Of a stretch of DNA of 64,000 nt, positions 1 to 9,782 are shown one piece after another (positions within the stretch are counted from its first letter, which is position 1; each line of letters starts with the position of its first letter). Source of the DNA: Kryptolebias marmoratus. Its lineage: Eukaryota > Chordata > Actinopteri > Cyprinodontiformes > Rivulidae. The position numbers and the translations under genes were made by a program. The notes beneath the pieces are model-generated. The model worked only from the letters and a program-made list of their open reading frames with translations, ran no database searches and was not told the DNA's origin. Location of the stretch: assembly GCF_001649575.2 (NCBI RefSeq), contig NC_051432.1:20902565-20966564 (forward strand), given 5' to 3'.

Positions 1-37
<37 letters not shown>
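1..37. repeat. (AT)n microsatellite at window edge
   Basis: About 18 uninterrupted AT units begin at the first base, so the array probably extends beyond the window. Confidence 0.95.
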
Positions 38-43
<6 letters not shown>

Positions 44-709
44 TTATATGTATTACTTTCTTTTGATAGTTTTGACTGGATGTTCTGCTATGAAAGCTAT
101 TTCAAAGAGTGTAGGTGTGTTCTTCTTCCTGATTATTGTAATGATAGGACAATGCACTGAGGCACATCATTAGACTTTTGATCATGAATCTAATTATACA
201 GTTAACTGTGTTATTGGCAACATACACATTTTCAAAATGTCATTAAAGTGAGACAGCAATAACATGTTATCAATGTTTTATTTTGAAAGCCGCTGTCAAA
301 ATTATAAAAAAATAAAATAAAAACATAAAATGGATAATTCTCTGCCTCTGTAAGGACAGTATAGTGAAATGTAAGAGATAAAATTAAAATTTACTTCAGC
401 TGCTGAGTGTCAAAAGTAATCAAATCACTATCTACAAACTTGAACTTTCACTCCATCCTATTTTGAATGCATCAACAAAACTGTTGGAAAGATGCTACAT
501 TATTTTCTGTTGGAACAATAAGACTGGGTCTGCTGACATAGTTTCTCTGCTTGTTTAAACCTCTAATACAGTGACATAAAATTGTTTTCTTCCTCATCGT
601 ACACATCCCCGCTTGAAGTGCACATAATAGTTCCTATTTTCTAATGCAATTGAACAGTTGTTGCGATTCCTTTTCTTTGTTTGTCTTTGCTCAGTCACCC
701 TTTCACAAG
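38..709. other. AT-rich non-coding stretch
   Basis: Unique-looking AT-rich sequence between the edge microsatellite and the solo LTR. I see no gene or repeat hallmark in it. Confidence 0.6.
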
Positions 710-714
710 AAAGG
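710..714. repeat. Target-site duplication, left copy
   Basis: AAAGG directly before the LTR's TG, identical to 1468-1472 after its CA. Confidence 0.85.
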
Positions 715-1282
715 TGTTATGATTCTGGCCTGTCTGCCTGCTGTCTCCTTTCCCTGCTCACCAGGCCTGCAATCAAGTTCATCTGTTTCACCTGTCCCCT
801 GCCATTCCACACTCAATCAGCATCAAGCCACTCACCTGTTCAGTAGCAGTTATATTCAGCTCCCTGGCAGGCAGACAGTGCCAGATTTTTTGAAAGCCAC
901 AGTGTGAGTAAATATCCAGCATACTTTCTTTGCCTGACTTTGTTATGACCACGTTTTGTCTCACGGATTTCTCTGCCTCGCCTAGCCCTTTTGGATACCT
1001 CTGTTTTCTGGATTACGACCCTGTTTCTGTCCCTCGACTACTGCCTCCTGCCTCGCCCCGTGGATCTGTTTGCCTGAGTCTGACTTCACGTGTCCGAACC
1101 TTTGTCTGTGCCCTGACCTCTGAGTTTTGTCTAGCCCTCTGATTTCCGTCAGTACTGATCTCCTGGTAACGACTCTGCCCGTCCTGGACTTTCCTTTTGA
1201 AGAACTGCCGTCCCCGGTCGCAAGGTGCGCCAGGATTAAGTGGAACCTGTCCCTGGTCCTGTTTCCACACGGACTCTGAGAA

Positions 1283-1344
1283 GGTTAGTGGCTTTTTGCT
1301 CTGAGCTTCTGCACCTTCTCAAAGGTTCTCTCCAGCCACTAATC
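1283..1344 (+). repeat. Inverted repeat inside the solo LTR
   Basis: GGTTAGTGGC at 1283-1292 and GCCACTAATC at 1335-1344 are inverted copies with one mismatch around a 42-nt loop. The left arm also reads as a donor (AAG|GTTAGT), and a good acceptor (TCTTTCCTCAG) follows at 1351-1361, so the LTR may carry a small leader intron. Confidence 0.55.
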
Positions 1345-1404
1345 ATTCTCTCTTTCCTCAGTGGTTTCCGGTTCATGTTCCTGAGCCCCTGCCTTTTTCA
1401 TCTC

Positions 1405-1410
1405 AATAAA
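1405..1410 (+). promoter_or_regulatory. Polyadenylation signal of the solo LTR
   Basis: AATAAA in the 3' part of the LTR, in the position expected of the R region. Confidence 0.6.
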
Positions 1411-1467
1411 TATTTGTAGTCACACTGTGTCTGGCTGAGATTCTGGGTCCTCTGCTCCGTTTTGACA

Positions 1468-1472
1468 AAAGG
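1468..1472. repeat. Target-site duplication, right copy
   Basis: AAAGG directly after the LTR's terminal TGACA, identical to 710-714. Confidence 0.85.
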
Positions 1473-2317
1473 CTAATGTAAGGTTTTAGTTCCATCACCC
1501 AGAATTACCTTCCATTTTCACCACTCTTGTCTTTTTCTTCATATTTTTTTTTCTTACATATTAAAGCCATTTCATCATCTGTTTGTTGCATATTTGAGTG
1601 ACAGTGAGAGCAGCATCTGTCTGCCCTCACAATATGAAAGGTAATAGCCAGGTTTAAATGTTTTTATGAGAATTAACCTCATTTCATTTTCAACCATTCA
1701 GCTCAATCGTTCACTCTATTACTCTGGTGACCTTGCTTTTTGTTTCTACACTCGTTTATAAAGAGCCTGACATACTTTTGAGTATAGTGTCATCATTTTG
1801 ATGCTCAGTTCTTCAAACATCTAATTTTAAATTTTCTGAAACTCGCTTTTCTCATTTCACTCTGATATAGATCTTATCAGACAGATGAGAAGCACTGGAA
1901 TAAAACTGAAAATTGATCCCAAAATGTGTATATAAAAAAATCCCTGGTAAATGTTCAAGCGTAGTGTAGAAACTAAACAGGAGCTTTATCAATTTTATTT
2001 TAATGTGTCAACTGACATGTTTAATTTACAAAAAAGAATTTGAGTTAATAATGATGCAACTCCACAGATGGACCCTTTTAAATACCAGTAGTTTCCCACT
2101 CTGCATTGCCAACCTCCCCAGGGATTTTTACTTTCACCTTCCTTAAACAGACAGCTTTTTCCCTCTCTAATCGTTTAAAAAAAATACTTCTCCTATTCAC
2201 TTTTTTTTAGTCCTGCAATGTAAAGAGGTTGCTGCTATGTCCTTCTTTACTCACAAAAATACATTCACCTGATAATATTTTTTGCATGTTCTCATGCAAG
2301 CAATGCTGTCATGCATG
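1473..2317. other. AT-rich non-coding stretch
   Basis: No coding potential or repeat family recognised. It contains only short A and T runs. Confidence 0.55.
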
Positions 2318-2527
2318 TCCCCACAGACCAAAAACATACACGTTAGTTTAACTGGTAACTCTAAATTGTCACTAGGTTTGAGTGAGAATGTGAATAGTTG
2401 TGTGTCTCGTTTGTCTTTACGTTGTCCTGTGATGGACTGGCAACACGTCCAATGATGCTAAAGCTCATCACAACCCTGCACGGTTGGAAAGGTGGGCGAA
2501 CAAAATGAATGATTGTATGTATGGATG
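2318..2527 (+). mobile_element. Truncated SINE / L2-type LINE tail
   Basis: The order CCACAGACCAAAAACAT, GTTTAACTGGTAACTCTAAA, GTGATGGACTGGCAAC (2428-2443) and a terminal ATGAATG/ATGGATG-like run matches the body and tail of an abundant teleost SINE that shares its 3' end with L2-clade LINEs. The tRNA-like head is missing, and a block after GGCAACACGTCC is deleted relative to the usual sequence. Same family as the copies at 15675, 34822 and 47431. Confidence 0.75.
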
Positions 2528-2954
2528 TTCATTTTCCCATATAAAACTTTTACATAACACCACACCCGGTATGAATGCCTCCAAGGTGCAAGAGATTCAC
2601 TGTTTCACATTATGAAAACTAAGTTTAAGCAATTGAACTGACAACAGAAAACAATAATCCTGGAGAAATACCTGTTTTCTTCTTTTTGACTAGTCTACAT
2701 GGACAAACAGACTTACTAGGACTGATTTACAGAAATATTGCACATAGATGATATGGTGTATAAATAAAGTGAATAATTGTTAATCTTACAAACTTGTTGG
2801 ATTAAGGAGATGGAGAAGTAAACAGATACTGTACAGCAGTCTCATTTACTAGAATAAATATTGCCATAAACATGTAAACAAAAGCAGTCTGTGCCATAGG
2901 CTGTGCTGTGTGTAATGTAATGCAGCTTTGTGAATGACTGCAGGTGTGTAGTTC
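2528..2954. other. AT-rich non-coding stretch
   Basis: Nothing recognised between the SINE tail and the LINE relic. Confidence 0.5.
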
Positions 2955-3930
2955 AATATTATAAGTTTGCTGGGCCTGGAAGAGTGAGTGCCGTATGTTT
3001 AGCTGTGTGATGGCTGTGGGGTAGAAGCTGTTCCTCAGCCGCGTTGTGCAGGTATATAGGGCTCTGCAACACCTTCCAGAAAGCAGAGGGATAAAAAGGT
3101 GGTGTTGTTCTCTTTGATTATTTTCCCAGCTTTGTGCCTGCACCTGGTCTGGTGGATTTCTTCTAATGATGGAAGCTGAAAACCAGTGATCCTTGGATAT
3201 GTTTTCATGATGCACAGCAAGATCTTGTACTACAAGGTGCAGCCAGAAAACCATGGAATGATGCAGTAAATTGTGACTGACTCTGTGGTGCCCTTGTGAT
3301 TGTTCACCAGCAGGTGTTGCAGAAATTGGGCTTTCTTCAGGTTTCACAAGAAGAGGACTCAATGAAGAACTTTTTTTATACTTCACTGGCTGATGTGATA
3401 TGGTCCGTGACAAGTTCTGCCTGATATGTACGCACAGAAACTGGACGCTCTGGACCACCTTCACTCTCTCATCACTGATATTAATGGGATGGTAGCATTT
3501 GTGCTCTTGTCTCCTAAAGACAATTTCGACTTAAACCCTTTTGGTTTTCACCCACTTCCCTTTGTCATTCTAAACAAGCTTTTCACAGTTTTGTTGTCTG
3601 CAAAATATTTGTTGGTGTTAGAGTTATAGAAGAGTCAAGGAGGAGGGTGCTGAGCACAAAGTCCTGGGGAGCTCCTATATTGAATGTAATGAAGGTGGAC
3701 ATATGTTTACTAGTTTGCAGTGTCTGTGATTTAAAACTGAGAAGGTCCATTACCTTGTTGCATCATGTACGTATGTTTGTTCAATTCTGAGATTATTCAC
3801 TTTTGGGGCCAGTTTGATTTGGTTTGCAGTGTTACAGGCAGAGTAGTCAATAAACAGACTTTGCATGTAACTATTTAGCTGGGCTGAACTCAGTGTGGCG
3901 GGGGTTGCTGTCCTTTTTGAATCATGTGAC
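2955..3930 (-). pseudogene. Non-LTR retrotransposon reverse-transcriptase relic
   Basis: Read on the minus strand, the block holds decayed pieces of a LINE ORF2 in the right order. GAPQDFVLSTLLL at about 3633-3675 corresponds to the RT motif usually G-x-PQG-x-VLSPLL. KYFADNKTV at 3584-3610 corresponds to the catalytic FADDT motif, with the second Asp now Asn. Near 3001-3115 lies the conserved C-terminal end HHLFIPLLSGR...RLRNSFYPTAITQLN. The pieces lie in different frames with stops between them, so the copy is dead. The type is the CR1/L2/Rex group common in fish; the exact family is not resolved. The element's 3' end is near 2955. Its 5' end is truncated and the 3930 edge is approximate. 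Confidence 0.8.
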
Positions 3931-4945
3931 CAAAAAGGAAATTATACTTATACCAGCAGTATCCTTTTTCACCCTAGTTTTAAACATGCAGCCTTGGTCT
4001 GTCTAACTCTAAAAGACCTAAAGCTGAGTAATAAATTACAGAAATTCTAAAAAGAATGCCAACTGGGACTTATTATTACTACTTTCAAGAAGTCTTGTTA
4101 AATCCTCCTGTTCTTCATGAAACTACTCATTTTTTATATAAATTATATTATAGCAGCATATATTCTTATCTCTTTTGGAGACAGTGGCTGTATTTACATT
4201 GACACCCAGCCAAGCATGTAAAGACATTCCTTTGGGTTTGGTTTTACTTTTGTTTTTTTTTTTTTTTTTTTGTCAAAAAAGGTGTATTCAATACATATTA
4301 GGAAATGGCAGTTGTGGCAAAAATATTTTTCGTTAAAGTCAATATTTTTGGTGCTTGAATTTTTAGGTGTTGTTTCTGGAAGTAAAATCGTATTTTTCTC
4401 TTATTTTCTCTCAGGGTTTTCTTCTCACTCTGCTCATAGGATAAATGTCAATTTTAATAGCTAAATTATTTTATTGAGAAGAGAGACATTTTACTTTAAA
4501 TTATTATTATTATTATTGTGCATACTGAGACCACATTAAAAACTATCAGACACATTTATTTATTGATTCATTCATTCATTCATTCAATCATTCCCTCACT
4601 GTACAACAAAAAGGGAGCTGTCCTAGGATTGTGCCAGTGGCTGTACTATTGGCACTTACAGTTAGGGACAGGAAAATGCTTTGGTGTTTATTTCTTGTTG
4701 TTACCTTAGACCAAAGACTGGAATTGGAGCTTCAAAAACCATATATGACACCTATAAATTTGAAGGCTGTGGAATGCCTAAATGGAGTTTATTGTGTCTA
4801 AATGTTGAGAATTAAAAATAGAGGTTTTTATTCCTCTAAGGATCCTAAAAATAATATTAGTTTTGTTAGAAATGGGGAAAACAGTAAAACTATTCAGCAT
4901 TAAAAGCTGCTGTTTTACTTTATTAGATTATAAGATAAAAGAGAT
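3931..4945. other. AT-rich stretch with simple repeats
   Basis: Contains a 19-T run (4253-4271), a short (ATT)n run near 4500 and a short (ATTC)n run near 4564-4590. No gene seen. Confidence 0.6.
4253..4271. repeat. Poly(T) run, 19 nt
   Basis: Nineteen consecutive T. It could be the A-tail of a minus-strand retroposon, but no body is recognisable beside it. Confidence 0.9.
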
Positions 4946-5109
4946 ATGGTAGTTTGGTGGTCAGTGCCACGGTCTCATAATCCAGAGGCTGCAGACTCAA
5001 GCCCAGGTTGCCTTCAGGAAGAGCATCTGGTGTAACAGAATTGCCAAATCTTCCCTGCGAGTTCACACTCTGTGGCGACCCCTGAAGGAGGAGGCAGCGG
5101 AAGGAAGAG
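4946..5109 (+). mobile_element. tRNA-derived SINE
   Basis: The head contains an A-box-like TAGTTTGGTGG (4950-4960) and a B-box-like GACTCAAGCCC (4994-5004), about 44 bp apart as in a tRNA gene. The body follows with AGGAAGAGCATCTGGTGTAA, and the tail TGTGGCGACCCCTGAAGG (5071-5088) runs into AAGGAAG. This tail is characteristic of a widespread teleost SINE family distinct from the L2-tailed one at 34822. A long minus-strand open frame across it is incidental. Confidence 0.75.
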
Positions 5110-6117
5110 TATAAAAATAATTTGCCACACTGACAAACACATATAAATAGAGCTGCTAAACATTTGCCTTCAGAAAAACAAAGGATCAACTGAAAGACAG
5201 ATTTATTGAGCCAATGCAAAACTAGAAAAAAATCCAAAACGTTTTTTTTTAATGGCAGGCTACAGCTACCCACCATGCAATGCAAAATACACACACTGAT
5301 TAAAATTGTCACATCAGACTTTTCAGAGGAAGGAAGTGAGGAAAAAAGTATAATATAATCAAAAATGGAAAGTGAGAAAAATATGACAAACTGTCCTTCA
5401 CATGAATTTTTGATTAAAGAGAACAGAAGCAAAAGGTGTGGGCACAAACACACACTCCATCACAGGTCTGCTTGATGAATGAACAATATGAGTGAACAGT
5501 AACCCCTTGAGTATAATCCAATAAATGATAAAACAGCAAAAGGGAAAACAGCCCTAAATAGTTGTGACAACCTAATGCTTCATTTGAATTACAATCACCA
5601 TCATCTTTGACATCGCAGCTGTGTACTCAGTTCAGAAATATGTAAAAGTTATTCTAACAGTTTTGCAGATTTGACATACCTAATGAAAAAGGTATAAAGC
5701 CTAAAGAATAAACAACTGTGATTTTGTGTTAAAAATACAAATGTGTCACTCTTCATTCCAAATTTCCTTCTGTTCTTTGTTTTATTTATTTATTTTCCAA
5801 TGTTCTATTTTTCCATCCACATAAGCAACTAAAATTAAACAATTCTTATACAAGAGCATTTTTCTTTTCATAAAATATATGCTTGTGTTTTGGCAATCTT
5901 TAAATTTTATTTATTTGTTTATTTTCCTAGGAACAATACAAAAACAAACAAAACAAAAAAAAGAACAATGTCATAAATCGAATAATGCAATTGTTGCATC
6001 CTACTGTATATAGGACTTGAAGTTGGATATTTAAGAAAGCTCAAATCTTTAAAACAGCTCATAGAAAAGGCTAATCTTCGATTGTCCATATGACTTTATG
6101 TACCTTTATGTACCTTA

Positions 6118-6150
6118 TGTTTAGGTCTGTACCTTTTACAGACCTAAACA
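6118..6150. repeat. Perfect 13-bp inverted repeat (hairpin)
   Basis: TGTTTAGGTCTGT (6118-6130) and ACAGACCTAAACA (6138-6150) are exact inverse complements around a 7-nt loop. Tandem TATGTACCTT-like units precede it at about 6098-6117. Confidence 0.85.
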
Positions 6151-6958
6151 CAAGAAAATAAAAAACAAAATAAAATGAGAAAAACATTTTACACACAGCA
6201 TTATATGTGGAAATCACTTTACAGAATCACATGAGTTGCTCTTAACAAAATAAGAAAATGTACTCATGTAGCCTTGTTTTGTTAGACACAAATGTTCAGA
6301 CCATTCTAGAACATATGTAATTGTATTGGTGGTCAAAAGCTTTTTTTGACAGAATGCTACTTTTATTTTCTGTCACTTTTTGATTGGGGAGATGACACCT
6401 TTTTTTTTTAGGGGAAAATAAATGTTGCCAAAAACTAAATTTGACTAATTTTGGGTGTCCTCTTAATGTGCTGAATATGCAGTGGCAACAAAAGTTTGAA
6501 ATTATAAAACAGTTACTTTAAAAAGTCTGCATTTTGAACTTGTTGCTTGGAGCTATAACACCTCCATGCCTTAAATCCATGCGGTCAATTCTTCACTGGT
6601 ATAAACATTTTAATCCAAAGCCACAAGGTACAATCTTATGTTTGGTTCTTCTTCTGGGTATTTTCCCTGCCTGTATTAACCTATCAACTTTTAAAAATCC
6701 GAACGTGTCTAAAAACAATAAATTGATCCTTGAGGGCATTTTCCTTTTTAGTACTTTGCTACTTTGTGTCCATCTTTTACGATAAGAGGATTCAGTAATG
6801 GCCTTTCTCTTGGTCCCAGAACCAAACAGAGTTTCCAACAGTGGCTGGCACGTAGTATGACTGGGTATGCAACCGAGACGCTGTTATGGCCCTAACACAA
6901 TGCCATTACTGCTGTAACACAGTGCTAATGTGCTTTCTTGATTTTTCTCCTGCACAAA

Positions 6959-7030
6959 TGCACCCACACACATGCACACACACGCACACGTGTACCCGCA
7001 CACACGCATGCACCCACACACACATGCACA
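6959..7030. repeat. Imperfect (CA)n tract
   Basis: CA-rich tract with ACGC, ATGC and CCCA interruptions. An open frame across it reads as His-Thr repeats and is not a gene. Confidence 0.85.
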
Positions 7031-9146
7031 TATTTTTACAAATTCAAGCTGGGTTTCTCTGGAAACTAATGGGTTGTGTTCTTAGAAAGACACGACTACT
7101 TAAGAGCTGGTTAGGGACTAAACACAGATGGTGTCTGTGTTTGTCTGTTCATGGATGTATGTGATTTTGTTTATAGCTGTTTGAAAGAGATAAGAAGAAA
7201 GATATATCAGTTTTGCTGTTTGTTTTTCTTATATTTAGACACACTCATGGGAGGATCCAACTACAAGTCTATTTTAGTAAATGTCCATTGTAGGGTGTGT
7301 GATGACTCTTCAAATGGGTGGTTTTTGGTACAAAACCTTTTTCTTTATTATGTTTATTTATGTCAAACTTTTTTTTTTTTGCTTCTTTGTTCTCCTCCAA
7401 TGATGCCCACTTTAGGGACATTTTCCATTACATGTGTTTTTTTAAATGTATCCACAACATATGTTCCCTCTCTGGAATTACTAAACATTGTAATAATACA
7501 GGCAGTCAAATAGATTCTTACAGTATCAACTCTAATGTATAGACACATTAACGCATGGAAGTGTCCCATTATGGCCAACATTTTTAACCTCATTTCACCA
7601 GAACTGCTTCTACTGAGCTACTGCATTCTTTTAATGTTAAAACTGTGAACTGGGACCAGGAACCAGGACCATCTGTAGAGCTCCTAACCCCTCTCTGCAT
7701 CAATGACTACTTAGCTCTCATCATCAATGGTAGTTAAAGGAGCAGAGACAAGATGATAACAGCGAGGCATGAAGAAAATCTGTTCACACAGAGAGCAGCG
7801 TTTTTGTCTTCATCTTTGCCTCTTCATACTATAATATGGCCCTGGATTGGCTCATCTCTGGGTAATGTACAGTATTTTATGTCCTTGTAGGCCTGTAATT
7901 CTATGATGCAAATCCAATTTGTATGTTACAGCAGCCATCTGTTTGCAGTCCATACGAGCAATCTGACACAAATTTCACATAAAATGCTGCTGCTTGGGAA
8001 CTTGAGTAAATGTGATTGACTATTTCACTGCTAACCATGTGTGTGCTGCTGGATTCACGTGGATTTAAAAAAAAAAAGATTGTGGCTCTTCTGCACCATT
8101 TCCTAGTACTGTTAAGGCCTGTTTGTGCTGTAAGATTCTTAATTCTCTTCATGTTCATAGGTTTTCTCCCCGTTATCCAGATTCTTCTCATAGTCTGAAG
8201 ACATGCAAGTCAGGTGGATTAGAGGAAATAAATAGCTCATAGGTGTGACCTGAAGTGTGAAGGATTTCCTGTTCCTTCGTGTTAGATTGCAACAAACGAC
8301 AGGCAGCTTGTCCCGGGAGATATTTGTGTCTTTCATCTGATGCATGCTTGAATGCACTCCCAATCCTTCTGACCTTGAGTAACAGATAATAAGTAAAAGA
8401 ATGTAATTCACGACTTACATTTGGTCTTGCTTTCTTTCTTTATCAGTTCACTTGGATATTTTCAGTTACTTAAAATGTATTCATGTGACTACAGACTTTG
8501 GATAAGACTTCAGAGTGCTCTAAGTCAATCCTACCAGATAATAAAGACATGGGACAGCAGTTCTTCATCTAAACTGTAAAAATTGTTTAAAACTGATGGA
8601 CACAGAAGAATAAAAAAATAACATCTTGGTATTTGTGTATGTCTGGAGAACATGGCTAGAAAACATTTAATACATTAATTATTTAATGTATGACAGTTTT
8701 AGAGGCATAATTATTACTACCTCGCACATGTTATTTGATGGCCAGAAGAAAAAAAAATGAGGCTGACTTAAATGAAAAGCTCAGACCTATTTTCAAGTTG
8801 TCAAATACTGCCACTCTGTCAGAACCTCTTGTCGACACAAATGAACACACAAGCTACCCTTAGATGTCAAGCTCCCGGGTGAACATTATAAAAGGCTGTT
8901 ATTTTAGAACAAACCAGGAAGGTTTTCAAATTCTAACTAAGTAGTGTTGTTTTGTGAAGTACTAAAGCTGCTTTTCAGGTACACACAAAAGACAAAGTTT
9001 GCACATTAACTGTGTGTAACAGTCAAGCCTATAACACAAGAAAAAAAAATCTTTGAATTTCCCTGTCAAACTTCCTCTCTGCAGTGTTTGACGGGGGCCT
9101 CAGTTTGAACAACCAAAATATTAGAAACAGACCAAAATAAAAGTAA

Positions 9147-9182
9147 TTTTATTATTAATATTATTAATATTATTATTATTAT
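9147..9182. repeat. (ATT)n-rich tract
   Basis: ATTATT/AATATT units over about 36 bp. Confidence 0.85.
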
Positions 9183-9404
9183 GCATTTACTTCCTATACA
9201 ACATTTACATATCAACTCAGTGATTACTGTGGTACAAAACAAAACTAATACATAATGTCTGGATAAAGAAAACATTACTGCCATGTATTTGGCTGATTCT
9301 TGACACTTAAAACAGCTTATGCTTAGTATTTATGACATAAAAATAGGTTATCCAAGATATATTTTGTTGCTGCCTTACTGTGACAGGATACAAATAATAA
9401 TTAT

Positions 9405-9423
9405 AAAAAAAAAAAAAAAAAAA
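9405..9423. repeat. Poly(A) run, 19 nt
   Basis: Nineteen consecutive A after TTAT. No retroposon body recognised upstream. Confidence 0.9.
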
Positions 9424-9469
9424 CTTAAGCAAACAGCAAAGCTACGTTTCATCAACCTATAATGTTTAC

Positions 9470-9781
9470 ACTGCTGATGCACTCTCTCGCCTACCGGTCT
9501 TTTCAAACACAGTCACTAATAGTTTACTCATAGATGGTTCCCAACCCTGTTTTCTGACGTGGTCTAAGAGAGTCGTACCAGGGTGGGTGCAGAGAGTGTA
9601 GTCAGGTCACAGGAGCGTGCCTCGGGGATGTAAAAAATTAGCAGTGAAAAACCCATTTGGCAAGTGTTAAAAGCGTAGCAGCATCATGATTGCCTTCACG
9701 CCGCAATCAAGCCACGTTTTATTAAGTCATGTGGGTCACAGAGAGCGTAGCTGGGTTATCAACCAGTGTGAAAGGGGCCTA
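9470..9781. repeat. Candidate decayed transposon
   Basis: A roughly 310-bp island is richer in GC and CpG than its flanks and ends abruptly at GTGTGAAAGGGGCCTA (about 9767-9782), which resembles the terminal inverted repeat of fish DNA-transposon derivatives. The matching left inverted repeat was not found, so class and boundaries are uncertain. Confidence 0.35.
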
Positions 9782-9782
9782 A

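Larger units (their letters stand above)
715..1467 (+). mobile_element. Solo LTR, Ty3/Gypsy-like, with 5-bp TSD
   Basis: A 753-bp element starts TGTTATGATT and ends TTTTGACA, so it has the TG...CA ends of an LTR. It is flanked by a perfect 5-bp target-site duplication, AAAGG at 710-714 and 1468-1472. It is clearly richer in C and G than its surroundings. A polyadenylation signal AATAAA lies at 1405-1410, about 60 bp before the end, which fits the R region of a plus-strand LTR. No gag-pol interior or second LTR is present, so this is a solo LTR left by LTR-LTR recombination. The 5-bp duplication and the ending, which resembles common teleost Gypsy LTRs, suggest Ty3/Gypsy, but no internal gene is left to prove the class. 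Confidence 0.85.
5110..9146. other. AT-rich non-coding stretch
   Basis: About 4 kb with no exon or transposon recognised. Besides a hairpin at 6118-6150 and a CA-rich tract at 6959-7030 it looks like ordinary intron sequence. Confidence 0.55.

Noticed and set aside
2802..3464. 220-codon minus-strand open frame
   Set aside because: It is explained by the C-terminal part of the decayed LINE ORF2 plus run-on sequence. RT motifs upstream are in other frames, so it is not an independent gene.
4923..5453. 176-codon minus-strand open frame
   Set aside because: It runs antisense through the tRNA-derived SINE and has no domain; translation is Ser/Leu/Phe-rich.
6886..7164. 92-codon frame with His-Thr repeats
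   Set aside because: Produced by the CA-rich tract.
8070..8100. Possible miR-383 (known from an SGCZ intron in tetrapods): GATTGTGGCT occurs here
   Set aside because: Only the last 10 nt match the 5p arm, as recalled, and no complementary arm follows. I saw no better match elsewhere on either strand.
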